Of a stretch of 64,000 nt of DNA, positions 43,315 through 53,042 are shown piece after piece. The stretch comes from Stenotrophomonas humi (lineage in GTDB: Bacteria; Pseudomonadota; Gammaproteobacteria; Xanthomonadales; Xanthomonadaceae): NCBI RefSeq assembly GCF_001431415.1, contig NZ_LDJI01000026.1:62001-126000 (forward strand), given 5' to 3'. A program made the translations under genes and the position numbers. How positions within the stretch are numbered: position 1 is the stretch's first letter; the number at the start of each line of letters is the position of its first letter. The notes under the pieces were generated by a model. That model did no database searches and was not told the DNA's origin. It saw nothing but the letters and a program-made list of their open reading frames with translations.

Positions 43315-43965
43315 ATGAATTCGATTTCCCCCAACTACGCCCAGCTGCGCCAACAGCAGCTGGCATTGGCGGCACGGGTTGACCTGAGCGATGCACTGGC
43401 AAGCCTGCCTGCCCGGATTGCCGGTATCGACAGCGGTTTCGAGGACGGCGGCCGCACCACGCTCTCTGCGGCCGTGTTGTTGGATGGCGCCAGCCAGCAA
43501 CCACTTGAAACAACCGTGGCGCGACTGCCCACCGCGCTGCCCTATATCCCCGGCCTGCTCAGCTTCCGCGAGTTGCCCGCTGCCCTGCAGGCGCTTGCGC
43601 AGCTGTCGCAGGCGCCGGAGCTGGTGATGGTCGACGGCCACGGCATCGCACATCCACGCGGACTCGGCATCGCCGCGCATCTGGGTGTGCTCACCGGTCT
43701 GCCCAGCATCGGGGTCGGCAAAAGCCGGCTGGTGGGTGACTTTGACGAGCCCGGCCCGCTGCAGGGTGATCATTCCCCGCTGATGTTCAAAGGCCGGCAG
43801 GTGGGCTGGGTGCTGCGCAGCAAGCCGCGATGCAGGCCCTTGTTCGTGTCGCCGGGGCATCGCGTCTCGGTGGAAACCTGCCTGCCATTGGTACTGGATT
43901 GCCTGCGTGGTTATCGCCTGCCCGAGCCGACACGGCTGGCGGATCGACTGGCATCGCGGCGGTAG
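43315..43965 (+). CDS. nfi: Endonuclease V (deoxyinosine 3'-endonuclease)
   Basis: A 216-residue repair enzyme that nicks DNA near deoxyinosine. The catalytic Asp of RIAGIDSGF and the motif [21 protein letters not shown] with [11 protein letters not shown] are diagnostic. The ATG at 43315 has no good Shine-Dalgarno, but the following residues [15 protein letters not shown] fit the family start. Confidence 0.9.
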   Translation: MNSISPNYAQLRQQQLALAARVDLSDALASLPARIAGIDSGFEDGGRTTLSAAVLLDGASQQPLETTVARLPTALPYIPGLLSFRELPAALQALAQLSQAPELVMVDGHGIAHPRGLGIAAHLGVLTGLPSIGVGKSRLVGDFDEPGPLQGDHSPLMFKGRQVGWVLRSKPRCRPLFVSPGHRVSVETCLPLVLDCLRGYRLPEPTRLADRLASRR

Positions 43966-44125
43966 CGCTCAAGCACTTCAGCCCTTCCTGGTCATTCCCC
44001 TTGGCGCTGCCCAAGGGTGGGGGTGAAAAGCCCAACCCGACAAAACAATCCGTTGCCACACTGGTCACGACGCACTCTCGTTACCCATGCCATCCTGCCG
44101 CCCAGGTTCCCAGCATGGAGACATC

Positions 44126-44986
44126 ATGACCACCATCATCAGCCCACGCGTTCATGACCTTGGCGGCTTCCAGGTCCGCCGCGCAGTGCCCTCGCTGCAG
44201 GCGCGCAGCGTCGGGCCATTCGTATTCGTGGATCACATGGGGCCGGCCATCTTCAGCCCTGGCCAAGGCATCGACGTGCGCCCGCATCCACACATCGGCC
44301 TGGCGACAGTGACGTTTCTGTGGGCCGGGCAGATCGGCCACCGTGACACGCTCGGTTCGGAGCAGGTGATCCGTCCCGGCGACGTGAACTGGATGACCGC
44401 CGGCCGTGGCATCGCCCATTCCGAACGCACCCCCGCCGACGTCCGCGTGCATGAGCAGGCGGTGCACGGCATGCAGACCTGGGTGGCCCTGCCCAGAACG
44501 CACGAGGAAACCGACCCGGCCTTCTTCCACTTCCCCGCCGCGCAGTTGCCACAACAGCGCCGGGACGGTGCCTGGCTCCGGGTGATCGCAGGCCGCGCCT
44601 ATGGCGAGGAATCCCCGGTGAAGGTCTTTGCCGATACCTTGAATGTCGCCATCGACCTGGACCCCGATGCCGAGATCGATCTGGACACCTCGCATGTGCA
44701 GCGCGCGCTCTACATCCTGGAAGGCGATGCGCAGCTGGATGGCATCGACATCCCGGCGCAGCACCTGGTCATTCCCGAACCCGGCGCGCGTGGCCGGCTG
44801 CGTGCCAAAACGCCGGTCAAGGCGATGCTGATGGGCGGCGAACCGTTGGACGGCCCACGCCACCTGTGGTGGAACTTCGTGTCCAGCTCCAAGGAACGCA
44901 TCGAGCAGGCCAAGGACGATTGGCAGAACGGCCGCTTCGGCACCATCCCCGGGGACGACAAGGAGTTCATCCCGCTGCCTGGCTGA
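44126..44986 (+). CDS. Pirin family cupin protein (copy 1)
   Basis: A 286-residue bicupin. The N-terminal metal site is visible in RPHPHIGLATVTFLWAG, and MTAGRGIAHSERTP supplies the remaining His and Glu. Bacterial pirins include quercetin-type dioxygenases; the substrate is unknown. The C-terminal cupin is followed by SSSKERIEQAKDDW, a feature of the YhaK/pirin C-domain. GGAG is 6 bases upstream of the ATG. A second pirin lies 1.9 kb away on the other strand. Confidence 0.88.
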   Translation: MTTIISPRVHDLGGFQVRRAVPSLQARSVGPFVFVDHMGPAIFSPGQGIDVRPHPHIGLATVTFLWAGQIGHRDTLGSEQVIRPGDVNWMTAGRGIAHSERTPADVRVHEQAVHGMQTWVALPRTHEETDPAFFHFPAAQLPQQRRDGAWLRVIAGRAYGEESPVKVFADTLNVAIDLDPDAEIDLDTSHVQRALYILEGDAQLDGIDIPAQHLVIPEPGARGRLRAKTPVKAMLMGGEPLDGPRHLWWNFVSSSKERIEQAKDDWQNGRFGTIPGDDKEFIPLPG

Positions 44987-45257
44987 GCGGCTTCCGGGTG
45001 GGATCAACAACTCCGGTTGATTGCATCGACCGGGCCCCATCCCGACGGCGTCAGCGGCGGAGGTCGTGGTCCGATCGCCGCTTCAATGCAATCGGCGACA
45101 TGCAGGCACCGCTGCCAGCCTTGGCGCAGCACGGCTGGTGGGACACCGCCAGCCGGCACACGCCAAACCACGCCCTACCGCCGATTTCGATTCACCTACG
45201 CAGGTTATTCGGCTATTTTTTGTACGCCCGTTCGGGGTCAATAAGGAAACAACACTC

Positions 45258-45977
45258 ATGAGCATGGGAAAGCGACTAACTGCCGAGTTCCTCGGCACCT
45301 TCTGGCTGGTGCTGGGCGGCTGCGGCAGTGCCGTGCTGGCAGCGAACTTCGGTGGTGACGGCAATCCGCTGGGCATCGGCTTCGTCGGCGTGGCACTGGC
45401 CTTCGGCCTGACCGTGTTGACCGGCGCCTATGCCTTCGGCCATATCTCCGGCGCGCATTTCAACCCGGCAGTGAGCATCGGCCTGTGGGCGGGTGGCCGT
45501 TTCGCCGGCAAGGACCTGGTGCCCTACATCGTGGCGCAGGTGCTGGGCGGCATTTTTGCCGGCTTCATCCTGCTGCAGATCGCCCAGGGCAATCCCAACT
45601 TCCTGATTGACGGCAGCCAGGCCGGCGCCTTCGCCAGCAATGGCTACGGTGCACTGTCGCCCGGCGGCTATGCCGTTGCAGCGGCCTTCCTGTGCGAAGT
45701 GGTGCTGACCGCCGTGTTCCTGGTGGTGATCATGGGCGCCACCCATGGCCGCGCCCCGGCCGGCTTCGCCCCCATCGCCATCGGGCTGGCGCTGACCCTG
45801 ATCCACCTGATCAGCATCCCGGTGACCAACACCTCGGTGAACCCGGCCCGCTCCACCGCCGTGGCGGTGTTTGCCGGCTCCGGCGCGCTGGGCCAGCTGT
45901 GGCTGTTCTGGGTGGCGCCGATCCTGGGCGCGATGATCGGCGGCATCGCCTACAAGTGGATCGGCAACGACAAGTAA
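45258..45977 (+). CDS. aqpZ: Aquaporin Z water channel
   Basis: A 239-residue inner-membrane aquaporin with six TM helices and the two half-helix motifs GAHFNPAVS and NTSVNPARS (NPA boxes). The constriction residues favour a water-selective AqpZ over a glycerol channel by general look. AGGAA is 9 bases before the ATG at 45258; another in-frame ATG lies 6 bases later. An AT-rich stretch near 45215-45245 probably holds its promoter. Confidence 0.95.
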   Translation: MSMGKRLTAEFLGTFWLVLGGCGSAVLAANFGGDGNPLGIGFVGVALAFGLTVLTGAYAFGHISGAHFNPAVSIGLWAGGRFAGKDLVPYIVAQVLGGIFAGFILLQIAQGNPNFLIDGSQAGAFASNGYGALSPGGYAVAAAFLCEVVLTAVFLVVIMGATHGRAPAGFAPIAIGLALTLIHLISIPVTNTSVNPARSTAVAVFAGSGALGQLWLFWVAPILGAMIGGIAYKWIGNDK

Positions 45978-45997
45978 GCCCCCCACTTCCGGCAACC

Positions 45998-46029
45998 TGC
46001 AAACGGCCCCCTCGACGGGGCCGTTTGCA
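45998..46029 (+). terminator. Terminator hairpin of aqpZ
   Basis: A 13-bp perfect stem TGCAAACGGCCCC / GGGGCCGTTTGCA with a 6-base loop, 20 bases after the stop. There is little U-run beyond the stem. Confidence 0.65.
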
Positions 46030-46213
46030 TATCCGGCAACATCTTTTTGCCAGCGAGGTGGATTCTGTAATAACGTCGGGTCTGGCCGGATACGCATGGG
46101 GATGCGTTGACGGGGCGAGGGGAACATTGCCTACCGGCCAACGCTGCTGCCTTCAGAACCATCCACGACTGTCGTCGTGCCGATCACGGCCGATGTTTTA
46201 TGGGGAATGTGAA

Positions 46214-46681
46214 GTGAAGACTGTCCGTATTGTTTCCGCCGCACTGTTGCTTGCCGCCTGGGGTACCGCCTGGTCGCAGCAGGCTGACCAGTGCCCGACC
46301 CTACCGTCCGACAGCGGCCTGCACTGGGAACAACAGACGCAGAGCGCGTTCATCGTGTGCAAGGCCACCACCGGCGATGGCCGCGCCGTGTTGAACCTGA
46401 TGCTGACCACGCGCGACCCGGACCTGCTGTTGAACCGCTCCCTGCGCGCGGAGAAAGGCACGTTCGCTGGCGAATCCCTGCACTGGTACAAGCTCGACAT
46501 GGGGGGCCGCGACCTGCCGGGGCTGGAGTCGCGCCGCATCACCACGGTCAAGCTGGACAAGAACCGCTTCGCGCAGATCTGGATCGATGCCGCCGACACC
46601 GGCGAGCTGGGCAACCTGCAGAACCTGACGCAGACGCTCAACCTCAGCCCGTCCACCCTGGCCGGCGCCAACCAGGAGTGA
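46214..46681 (+). CDS. Small exported protein of unknown function
   Basis: A 155-residue secreted protein starting at GTG (46214) with GGGGA 8 bases upstream; an in-frame ATG at 46193 would add seven residues. A signal peptide ends AWSQQ (about residue 22). Two Cys (near positions 27 and 49) could form a disulfide. The mature part is mostly beta-prone with no motif I recognise. It is followed by a clear terminator and stands alone between aqpZ and the second pirin. Confidence 0.65.
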   Translation: MKTVRIVSAALLLAAWGTAWSQQADQCPTLPSDSGLHWEQQTQSAFIVCKATTGDGRAVLNLMLTTRDPDLLLNRSLRAEKGTFAGESLHWYKLDMGGRDLPGLESRRITTVKLDKNRFAQIWIDAADTGELGNLQNLTQTLNLSPSTLAGANQE

Positions 46682-46762
46682 GTGAAGCGACGTGAGCAGA
46701 GGCAGCCGTACCTGCGGTTGCCCCGCTTGCTTCGTCCGCTCCACTGCACAGGCACATCAAGA

Positions 46763-46785
46763 AGCCGGGCACGCACCCGGCTTTT
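46763..46785 (+). terminator. Terminator of the small exported protein gene
   Basis: A 7-bp stem AGCCGGG / CCCGGCT with a 6-base loop, then TTTTG. It lies 80 bases after the stop and before the convergent pirin gene. Confidence 0.7.
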
Positions 46786-46850
46786 GTCGTGATCGTGGCA
46801 TTGGTTCCAGGATCACGCATGCGCCGGATGCGCCGACGCACGCCCGCGCT

Positions 46851-47699
46851 TCAGAACTTCCCTTCCTGGTAGTCGACGAAGGCCTGCATCAGTTCTTCGC
46901 GGGTGTTCATCACGAACGGGCCATGGCGCGCCACCGGCTCGCGCAGCGGACGGCCCGCGACCAGGATCAGGCTTGCGCCGCCGGTACCGGCGGTCAGGGC
47001 CAGGTGGCCGCTGCTCAGCACTGCCAGTTCGTGCTGCACCACCGTTTGTGCATCCGTGCCGTCACCCAGCGTCGCAGCCCCTTCGAATACATAGGCAAAC
47101 ACGTTGTGCCCGGCCGGCAACGGGTACGACCAGCGGCTGCCCGCGGTCAGCGAGACATCCAGGTACAGCGGATCGGTGGCCGGCTGCACGATCGGCCCGC
47201 GCACCTCATCCACCTGCCCGGCGATGACCTTGACTGTGACCCCGTCGGCCGGCGAGAGCTGCGGGATGCGGTCAGGCGCGAATTCTTGATAACGGGGCGC
47301 GGTCATTTTGTCGCGCGCCGGCAGGTTCACCCACAACTGGAACCCACGCATGCGCCCGGATTCCTGCTCGGGCATCTCCGAATGCACCAGCCCTCGCCCG
47401 GCGGTCATCCACTGCACGCTGCCGGGAGTGAGCAGGCCCTCGTTGCCGTGGTTGTCCTTGTGTCGCATGCGACCATCGAGCATGTAGGTGACGGTCTCGA
47501 ACCCCCGATGCGGGTGGTTGGGAAAACCGGCGATGTAGTCCTCCGCGCGGTCGGTACCGAACTCGTCCAGCATCAGGAACGGGTCCAGCTCCGGCAACGA
47601 CGGGGTGCCGATCACCCGGGTCAGGCGCACACCCGCGCCATCGGAGGTCGGCATGCCACGCAGGGTGCGCAGCACGCGGGCAGATTCTTCACTGCGCAT
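46851..47699 (-). CDS. Pirin family cupin protein (copy 2)
   Basis: A 282-residue pirin. FPNHPHRGFETVTYMLDGRMRHKD has the metal-binding His residues, and QWMTAGRGLVHSEMPE the later His/Glu. It is of the YhhW-like group with quercetin-dioxygenase homology. AAGGAG is 8 bases before the ATG at 47699. It diverges from cstA across 237 bp. Confidence 0.88.
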   Translation of the reverse strand: MRSEESARVLRTLRGMPTSDGAGVRLTRVIGTPSLPELDPFLMLDEFGTDRAEDYIAGFPNHPHRGFETVTYMLDGRMRHKDNHGNEGLLTPGSVQWMTAGRGLVHSEMPEQESGRMRGFQLWVNLPARDKMTAPRYQEFAPDRIPQLSPADGVTVKVIAGQVDEVRGPIVQPATDPLYLDVSLTAGSRWSYPLPAGHNVFAYVFEGAATLGDGTDAQTVVQHELAVLSSGHLALTAGTGGASLILVAGRPLREPVARHGPFVMNTREELMQAFVDYQEGKF

Positions 47700-47936
47700 G
47701 GCAGGGTCTCCTTCAAGGTTCCAACGACAATGGCGGTCGCAGGCCGCCGCGCCAATCATTACCCGTGCAACCGATCGTTCCAGACAGTGTGTCGGCGTGG
47801 CATGCAGGTTGCGCGCAGTCAGGCTTGGCAGGGCACCGTCCTACTACCAAAGTCTCATCCGCTTCACCTGCCATACACGTTGACCCCTGCCCTGCATGGG
47901 TAGAACCTTGCCTGCATCTCCCTGCGAGGCGACTCG

Positions 47937-50003
47937 ATGAAAGGTTTTTCCAAAGCCGGCTGGGCGCTGCTGTCCCTGATCGGCGCATTCTGTCTAGGTG
48001 TTGTGGCCCTGCGCCGCGGCGAACACATCAATGCTCTCTGGATCGTGGTGGCAGCCGTTTCGCTGTACCTGGTCGCCTTCCGCTACTACGGCCTGTTCAT
48101 CGCCAACAAGGTGCTGGGGGTTGATCCCACCCGCGCCACGCCCGCGATCATCAACAACGATGGCCTGGACTATGTGCCCACCAACAAGCACGTGCTGTTC
48201 GGCCACCACTTCGCCGCCATCGCCGGCGCCGGCCCGCTGGTCGGCCCGGTGCTCGCCGCGCAGATGGGCTACCTGCCCGGCACGCTATGGCTGATCGCCG
48301 GCGTGGTGCTGGCCGGTGCGGTGCAGGATTTCATGATCCTGTTCATCTCCACGCGCCGCAACGGCCGTTCGCTGGGCGATCTGGTGCGCGAGGAAATGGG
48401 CCCGGTGCCCGGCACCATCGCGCTGTTCGGTGTCTTCATGATCATGATCATCATCCTGGCGGTGCTGGCGATGATCGTGGTGAAGGCGCTGGAAGGCAGC
48501 CCCTGGGGCATGTTCACCGTCATCGCGACGATGCCCATCGCCATCCTGATGGGCGTGTACATGCGCTATATCCGCCCCGGCAAGATCGGCGAGATCTCCG
48601 TGGTCGGCCTGGTGCTGTTGATCGCCGCCATCTGGTACGGCGGCAAGGTCGCCGCGGACCCGGTGATGGGCCCGATGTTCACCTTCACCGGCGTGCAGAT
48701 CACCTGGATGCTGATCGGCTACGGCTTCGTCGCCGCGGTGTTGCCGGTATGGCTGCTGCTGGCCCCGCGTGACTACCTGTCCACCTTCCTCAAGATCGGC
48801 ACCATCGTCGGCCTGGCCATCGGCATCCTGATCGTGATGCCGGAGCTGAAGATGCCGGCGCTGACCCAGTTCACCGACGGCACCGGCCCGGTGTGGAAGG
48901 GCAGCATGTTCCCGTTCCTGTTCATCACCATCGCCTGTGGCGCGGTGTCCGGCTTCCATGCGCTGATCAGCTCCGGCACCACGCCCAAGCTGCTGGCCAA
49001 TGAAGGCCACATCGCCTACATCGGCTACGGCGGCATGTTGATGGAATCGTTCGTGGCGATCATGGCCATGGTGGCTGCCTCGATCATCGAGCCGGGCATC
49101 TACTTCGCCATGAACAGCCCCGCTGCGATCATCGGCACGGACGTGGTCCACGCCGCGCAGGTGGTGACCAACTGGGGCTTTGCGATCACCCCGGACCAGT
49201 TGACCGCCACCGCCGCTGAAATCGGCGAGCACTCCATCCTGTCGCGCGCCGGTGGCGCACCGACGCTGGCGGTGGGTATCGCGCAGATCCTGCACGCCGT
49301 GCTCCCGGGCGACGGCATGATGGCGTTCTGGTACCACTTCGCCATCCTGTTCGAAGCACTGTTCATCCTCACCGCGGTGGATGCCGGCACCCGTTCGGGC
49401 CGCTTCATGCTGCAGGACCTGCTGGGCAACTTCGTGCCGGCGCTGCGTCGCACCGACTCGTGGGTGGCCAGCTTCATCGCCACCGGCGGCTGCGTCGCAC
49501 TGTGGGGTTACTTCCTGTACCAGGGCGTGACCGATCCGCTGGGCGGCATCAACATGCTGTGGCCGCTGTTCGGCATCGCCAACCAGATGCTGGCCGGCGT
49601 GGCATTGCTGCTGTGCACCGTGGTGCTGTTCAAGATGAAGAAGGACAAGTACGCATGGGTGCCGCTGATCCCGGCCGTCTGGCTGCTGATCTGCACCACC
49701 GCTGCAGGCTTCATCAAGATCTTCTCCAACGAACCGGGCGTGGGCTTCCTGGCACAGGCACACAAGTACCGTGACGCCATCGCCAATGGCAACCTGCTGC
49801 CGCCGTCGAAGAACTTCGACCAGATGCAGCAGGTGATGGTGAACAACTACATCAATGCCGGCCTCACCGTGCTGTTCCTGTTCGTGGTGTTCGCGGTGCT
49901 GGTGTACTCGGTCAAGACCATCGCTGCCGCCCGCCGCTCGTCGGTGCGTACCGATCACGAAACACCGTACGTCGCCCTCAAGCCACACGAGATCGATCTG
50001 TAA
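47937..50003 (+). CDS. cstA: Carbon starvation / pyruvate transporter CstA
   Basis: A 688-residue inner-membrane protein of the CstA family with about sixteen TM helices. FGHHFAAIAGAGPLVGPVLAAQMGY and GAVSGFHALISSGTTPK are conserved family segments; relatives such as BtsT/CstA take up pyruvate or peptides under carbon limitation. Start has GAGG 8 bases upstream. The stop overlaps the start of the small partner gene by one base. Confidence 0.93.
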   Translation: MKGFSKAGWALLSLIGAFCLGVVALRRGEHINALWIVVAAVSLYLVAFRYYGLFIANKVLGVDPTRATPAIINNDGLDYVPTNKHVLFGHHFAAIAGAGPLVGPVLAAQMGYLPGTLWLIAGVVLAGAVQDFMILFISTRRNGRSLGDLVREEMGPVPGTIALFGVFMIMIIILAVLAMIVVKALEGSPWGMFTVIATMPIAILMGVYMRYIRPGKIGEISVVGLVLLIAAIWYGGKVAADPVMGPMFTFTGVQITWMLIGYGFVAAVLPVWLLLAPRDYLSTFLKIGTIVGLAIGILIVMPELKMPALTQFTDGTGPVWKGSMFPFLFITIACGAVSGFHALISSGTTPKLLANEGHIAYIGYGGMLMESFVAIMAMVAASIIEPGIYFAMNSPAAIIGTDVVHAAQVVTNWGFAITPDQLTATAAEIGEHSILSRAGGAPTLAVGIAQILHAVLPGDGMMAFWYHFAILFEALFILTAVDAGTRSGRFMLQDLLGNFVPALRRTDSWVASFIATGGCVALWGYFLYQGVTDPLGGINMLWPLFGIANQMLAGVALLLCTVVLFKMKKDKYAWVPLIPAVWLLICTTAAGFIKIFSNEPGVGFLAQAHKYRDAIANGNLLPPSKNFDQMQQVMVNNYINAGLTVLFLFVVFAVLVYSVKTIAAARRSSVRTDHETPYVALKPHEIDL

Positions 50004-50227
50004 TGGGCACCGAGCTGGTCCCCGTTGGTCAGTACCAGACGTTCCGCCGCACCTGGCGGCGTCTGGTGCAGACCGCACGCCTGTGCTGCGGGGTACCGGA
50101 CTACGACAACTACGTCCGGCACATGCGCGAGAAACATCCCGACCGCGAGGTCATGGATTACAAAACCTTCTTCCGCGAGCGTCAGGAAGCCCGCTTCGGT
50201 GGCAGGAGCGGTTTCCGCTGCTGCTGA
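50003..50227 (+). CDS. YbdD/YjiX-type small protein, CstA partner
   Basis: A 74-residue protein of the YbdD/YjiX family (PDYDNYVRHMREKHPDREVMDYKTFFRERQEARFGG), regularly encoded directly after cstA. It begins at the last base of the cstA stop, so it is translated by coupling. Function beyond support of the transporter is not known. The Cys-rich end (CC) is notable. Confidence 0.88.
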   Translation: MGTELVPVGQYQTFRRTWRRLVQTARLCCGVPDYDNYVRHMREKHPDREVMDYKTFFRERQEARFGGRSGFRCC

Positions 50228-50250
50228 GTTGCAGGTGTTGGAACGAAAAA

Positions 50251-50279
50251 AAAGGCGGGGCCGATGGCCCCGCCTTTTT
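50251..50279. terminator. Terminator after the cstA operon
   Basis: A 12-bp perfect stem AAAGGCGGGGCC / GGCCCCGCCTTT with a 3-base loop, followed by TT and preceded by a run of A residues, so it can work in both directions. Confidence 0.85.
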
Positions 50280-50383
50280 CATTGCAGTCCGCAGGAGCGG
50301 ACTCGGCCGCGAAGCCGGCCAGTCGACAGATCACAGGCTCTTCCACGGCACCGGAGTCCGTGGTTTCGCCGCTGAACTCGCTC

Positions 50384-51634
50384 CTACGCGCCGGCCATCC
50401 ACTTCAGCATCAGGCCAGTCATGTAGGCGATAACGGTACCGGTGGCGTAGCCCACCGTGCCAAGCAGCACACCCACCGGCGCCAGGGTCGGATGGAATGC
50501 GGCAGCGACCACCGGTGCCGATGCAGCCGCGCCGATGTTGCCCTGCGAACCAATGGCGAAGAAGAACAATGGTGTACGCAGCAGACGGCTGACCAGATAC
50601 AGCAGCCCGATATGCACGCCCATCCAGATCACGCCCAGCAGGAACAGCCATGGGCGATCAATCAGCGATAGCAGATCCATCTGCATGCCGATGCAGGCAA
50701 TCAGGAAGTACAGGAACAACGTGCCAATCTTCGAGGCACCGGCGGCTTCCAGATTGCGCACGCGGGTGAAGCTCAGCGCCAGACCGATCAGGGTGGACAG
50801 CATCACCACCCACACGAAGGATGAATTCAACGAGGCCTTGCTGGCCCAGCTGACGTTCTCCCCAAACCAGGCCGCCAACGGTGTGGCCAGCGCATGCGCC
50901 AACCCCACCACGCCCAGGCCGACACCGACGATGACCATCAGATCGGTCAGGCTCGGATTACGCGCACTCTTGGCTTCGTACTCGGCGATACGACGCTTCA
51001 TGTCGTCGATGGCCGTGGTATCGGCACCACTCTTGGCATCAATGGCCTGCGAACGCCCGGCCAGCCACAGCAGCACTGCCATCCACAGGCTGGCACACGC
51101 CACATCGACCACGGCGAACTGACCGAAGGTGGTGGCATCGACATTGAAGGTCTCGCGCATGGCGGCCATGTTGGCGCCACCACCGATCCAGCTGCCGGCC
51201 AGCGCGGCCATGCCGGCCCAGGTATCGCCGGCCACGGTTTCCGGGTGGATCAGCTTCATCACCTGGAACGACACCGCCGCACCGAGCACGATGCCGACCG
51301 TGCCGGTGACAAACATGATCAGCAGCTTCGGTCCAAGGCGGATGATGCCCTTCAGGTCAATGGACAAGGTGAGCAGTACCAGCGCTGCCGGCAGCAGTAC
51401 ATCGCGTGCGATGGGGTTGTAGAGTTTGGTGCCGTGGCCATCGATCAGACCCACGGTGTTGTAGATCGCCGGGATGAAATAGCACAGCAGCAGCGCCGGC
51501 ACCCAGGTGAATACTTTCTTCCACAGCGGTGTTGGACCGCTAGCCAACCAGAAGATCAATGCCAGCGTGGCGGCGATGAGGCCAAGCCCGACGATGTCGT
51601 TGGTAATGAGTGCGGGGGTGTTTTCGGTCGGCAT
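50384..51634 (-). CDS. DUF819 family membrane protein (copy B)
   Basis: A 416-residue inner-membrane protein with about eleven TM helices. The segments GMAALAGSWIGGGANMAAM, VWVVMLSTLIGLALSFTRV and QGNIGAAASAPVVAAAF are hallmarks of the DUF819 (YjcL-like) family, seen as a putative carrier of unknown substrate. It is similar in nearly every block to the gene directly upstream (51795-53042) and arose by tandem duplication. A terminator separates the two. Confidence 0.88.
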   Translation of the reverse strand: MPTENTPALITNDIVGLGLIAATLALIFWLASGPTPLWKKVFTWVPALLLCYFIPAIYNTVGLIDGHGTKLYNPIARDVLLPAALVLLTLSIDLKGIIRLGPKLLIMFVTGTVGIVLGAAVSFQVMKLIHPETVAGDTWAGMAALAGSWIGGGANMAAMRETFNVDATTFGQFAVVDVACASLWMAVLLWLAGRSQAIDAKSGADTTAIDDMKRRIAEYEAKSARNPSLTDLMVIVGVGLGVVGLAHALATPLAAWFGENVSWASKASLNSSFVWVVMLSTLIGLALSFTRVRNLEAAGASKIGTLFLYFLIACIGMQMDLLSLIDRPWLFLLGVIWMGVHIGLLYLVSRLLRTPLFFFAIGSQGNIGAAASAPVVAAAFHPTLAPVGVLLGTVGYATGTVIAYMTGLMLKWMAGA

Positions 51635-51668
51635 AAGGCCTGTTCCTGTCGATCGAAGGGAAATAAAA

Positions 51669-51691
51669 ACGCCACGTTGGTAGCGTGGCGT
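51669..51691 (-). terminator. Terminator between the tandem DUF819 genes
   Basis: An 8-bp stem ACGCCACG / CGTGGCGT, 7-base loop, followed on the reverse strand by TTTTATTT. It divides the pair into separate transcripts. Confidence 0.75.
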
Positions 51692-51794
51692 GGGGAGGCG
51701 CAGAGCCTAGCATGCTGGTGTCGGTGACGGGCTTCTGGTCAGCGCCGCTGCAGCTGAATCCGGGTGTTTATCCCGATGTTTTTGCGCTGTCATC

Positions 51795-53042
51795 TCATCC
51801 TGCCATCGCCCGCAGTGCGATGCCGACAACGTAAGCCGCGCCGGTACCCACCGCATAACCCAGCGTACCCAGCAGCACGCCGACCGGCGCCAATGCCGGA
51901 TGGAATGCGGTGGCCAGCACCGGAGCCGATGCGGGGCCGCCGATATTACTCTGCGAAGCAATGGCGAAATAGAAGAACGGCACGCGCAGCAGTTTGCCCA
52001 CCAGCCATAGCAACACGATATGCACGCCGATCCAGATCACGCCCAGTGCGAACAGCCAAGGCTTTTCCAGCAGCGCCAGCAAGTCCATCTGCATGCCGAT
52101 GCAGGCGATCAGGAAGTACAGGAACATCGAGCCCCATTTCGACGCGCCCACGCCTTCGAGCTCACGTGCACGAGTGAAGCTCAGGCCCAGGCCGATGAAG
52201 GTCGCCAGCAGCACCACCCATACGAACGGCTTGTCCAGGCTGACCGATGAGGCCCAGCCGACATTGGCGGCGAACCATTGCGACAGCGGGCCGGCCACCC
52301 CGTGCGCCAACGCAACGGTGCCGAACGCCACACCGCCCATCACCATCAGGTCGCCCAGCACCGGAATGCGCGCGTGCTGCGCCTGGTAACTGGCAACGCG
52401 ATCACGCAGTTCATCCAGCGCGGTGGTATCGGCACCGCTGTGCTTGTCCAGCGCAGGTGCGCGCGAGGCGAAGAAGATCAACACCGCCATCCACACATAG
52501 CCCACACCGACATCCACCACCGCGAACTGCCCGAACGTGGTGGCGTCGACTTCGAAGATCTCCTTCATCGCCAGCATGTTGGCGCCGCCGCCGATCCAGC
52601 TGCCGGCCAATGCCGCCATGCCGCCCCAGGTAGCGCCGGCCATTGTTTCCGGGTGGATCCATGTCATCAACTGGAACGCCACCAGCGCACCCAGCATGAT
52701 GCTCAGCACCGCTGCCACGTACATGGCCAGCATTTTCCAGCCAAGCCCGATGATGCCTTTCAGGTCGATGGACAGCGTCAGCAGCACCAGCGCGGCGGGC
52801 AGGAACACATCGCGCGCGATCGGGTTGTAGAGCTTGGTGGTTTCCCCGTCGATCAGGCCGAAGGTGTTGTAGACCCCGGGAATGAAGTAGCACAGCAGCA
52901 GTGCCGGCACGAAGCTGTAGAACTTCTTCAACAGCGAGTTGCTGCTGCCGGACGTCCAGAAAATAACGCCCAGCGTGGCGGCGATCAGGCCGAACACGAT
53001 GATGTCGTTACTGATGAGTGCGCCTGTTGCGGCTGCCATCAT
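51795..53042 (-). CDS. DUF819 family membrane protein (copy A)
   Basis: A 415-residue paralogue of the next gene, about eleven TM helices. GMAALAGSWIGGGANMLAM and FLYFLIACIGMQMDLLALLEKPWLFALG are close to identical in both copies, while the loop after TM 6 (charged, residues 200-230) differs. A Shine-Dalgarno-like GGGGAT lies 6 bases before the ATG. The region upstream is full of repeats. Confidence 0.88.
   Translation of the reverse strand: MMAAATGALISNDIIVFGLIAATLGVIFWTSGSSNSLLKKFYSFVPALLLCYFIPGVYNTFGLIDGETTKLYNPIARDVFLPAALVLLTLSIDLKGIIGLGWKMLAMYVAAVLSIMLGALVAFQLMTWIHPETMAGATWGGMAALAGSWIGGGANMLAMKEIFEVDATTFGQFAVVDVGVGYVWMAVLIFFASRAPALDKHSGADTTALDELRDRVASYQAQHARIPVLGDLMVMGGVAFGTVALAHGVAGPLSQWFAANVGWASSVSLDKPFVWVVLLATFIGLGLSFTRARELEGVGASKWGSMFLYFLIACIGMQMDLLALLEKPWLFALGVIWIGVHIVLLWLVGKLLRVPFFYFAIASQSNIGGPASAPVLATAFHPALAPVGVLLGTLGYAVGTGAAYVVGIALRAMAG

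Noticed and set aside
48285..50078. 597-codon reverse frame opposite cstA
   Set aside because: Its His/Asp/Gly-rich text is the complement of a membrane protein; no ribosome site or family motif is present.
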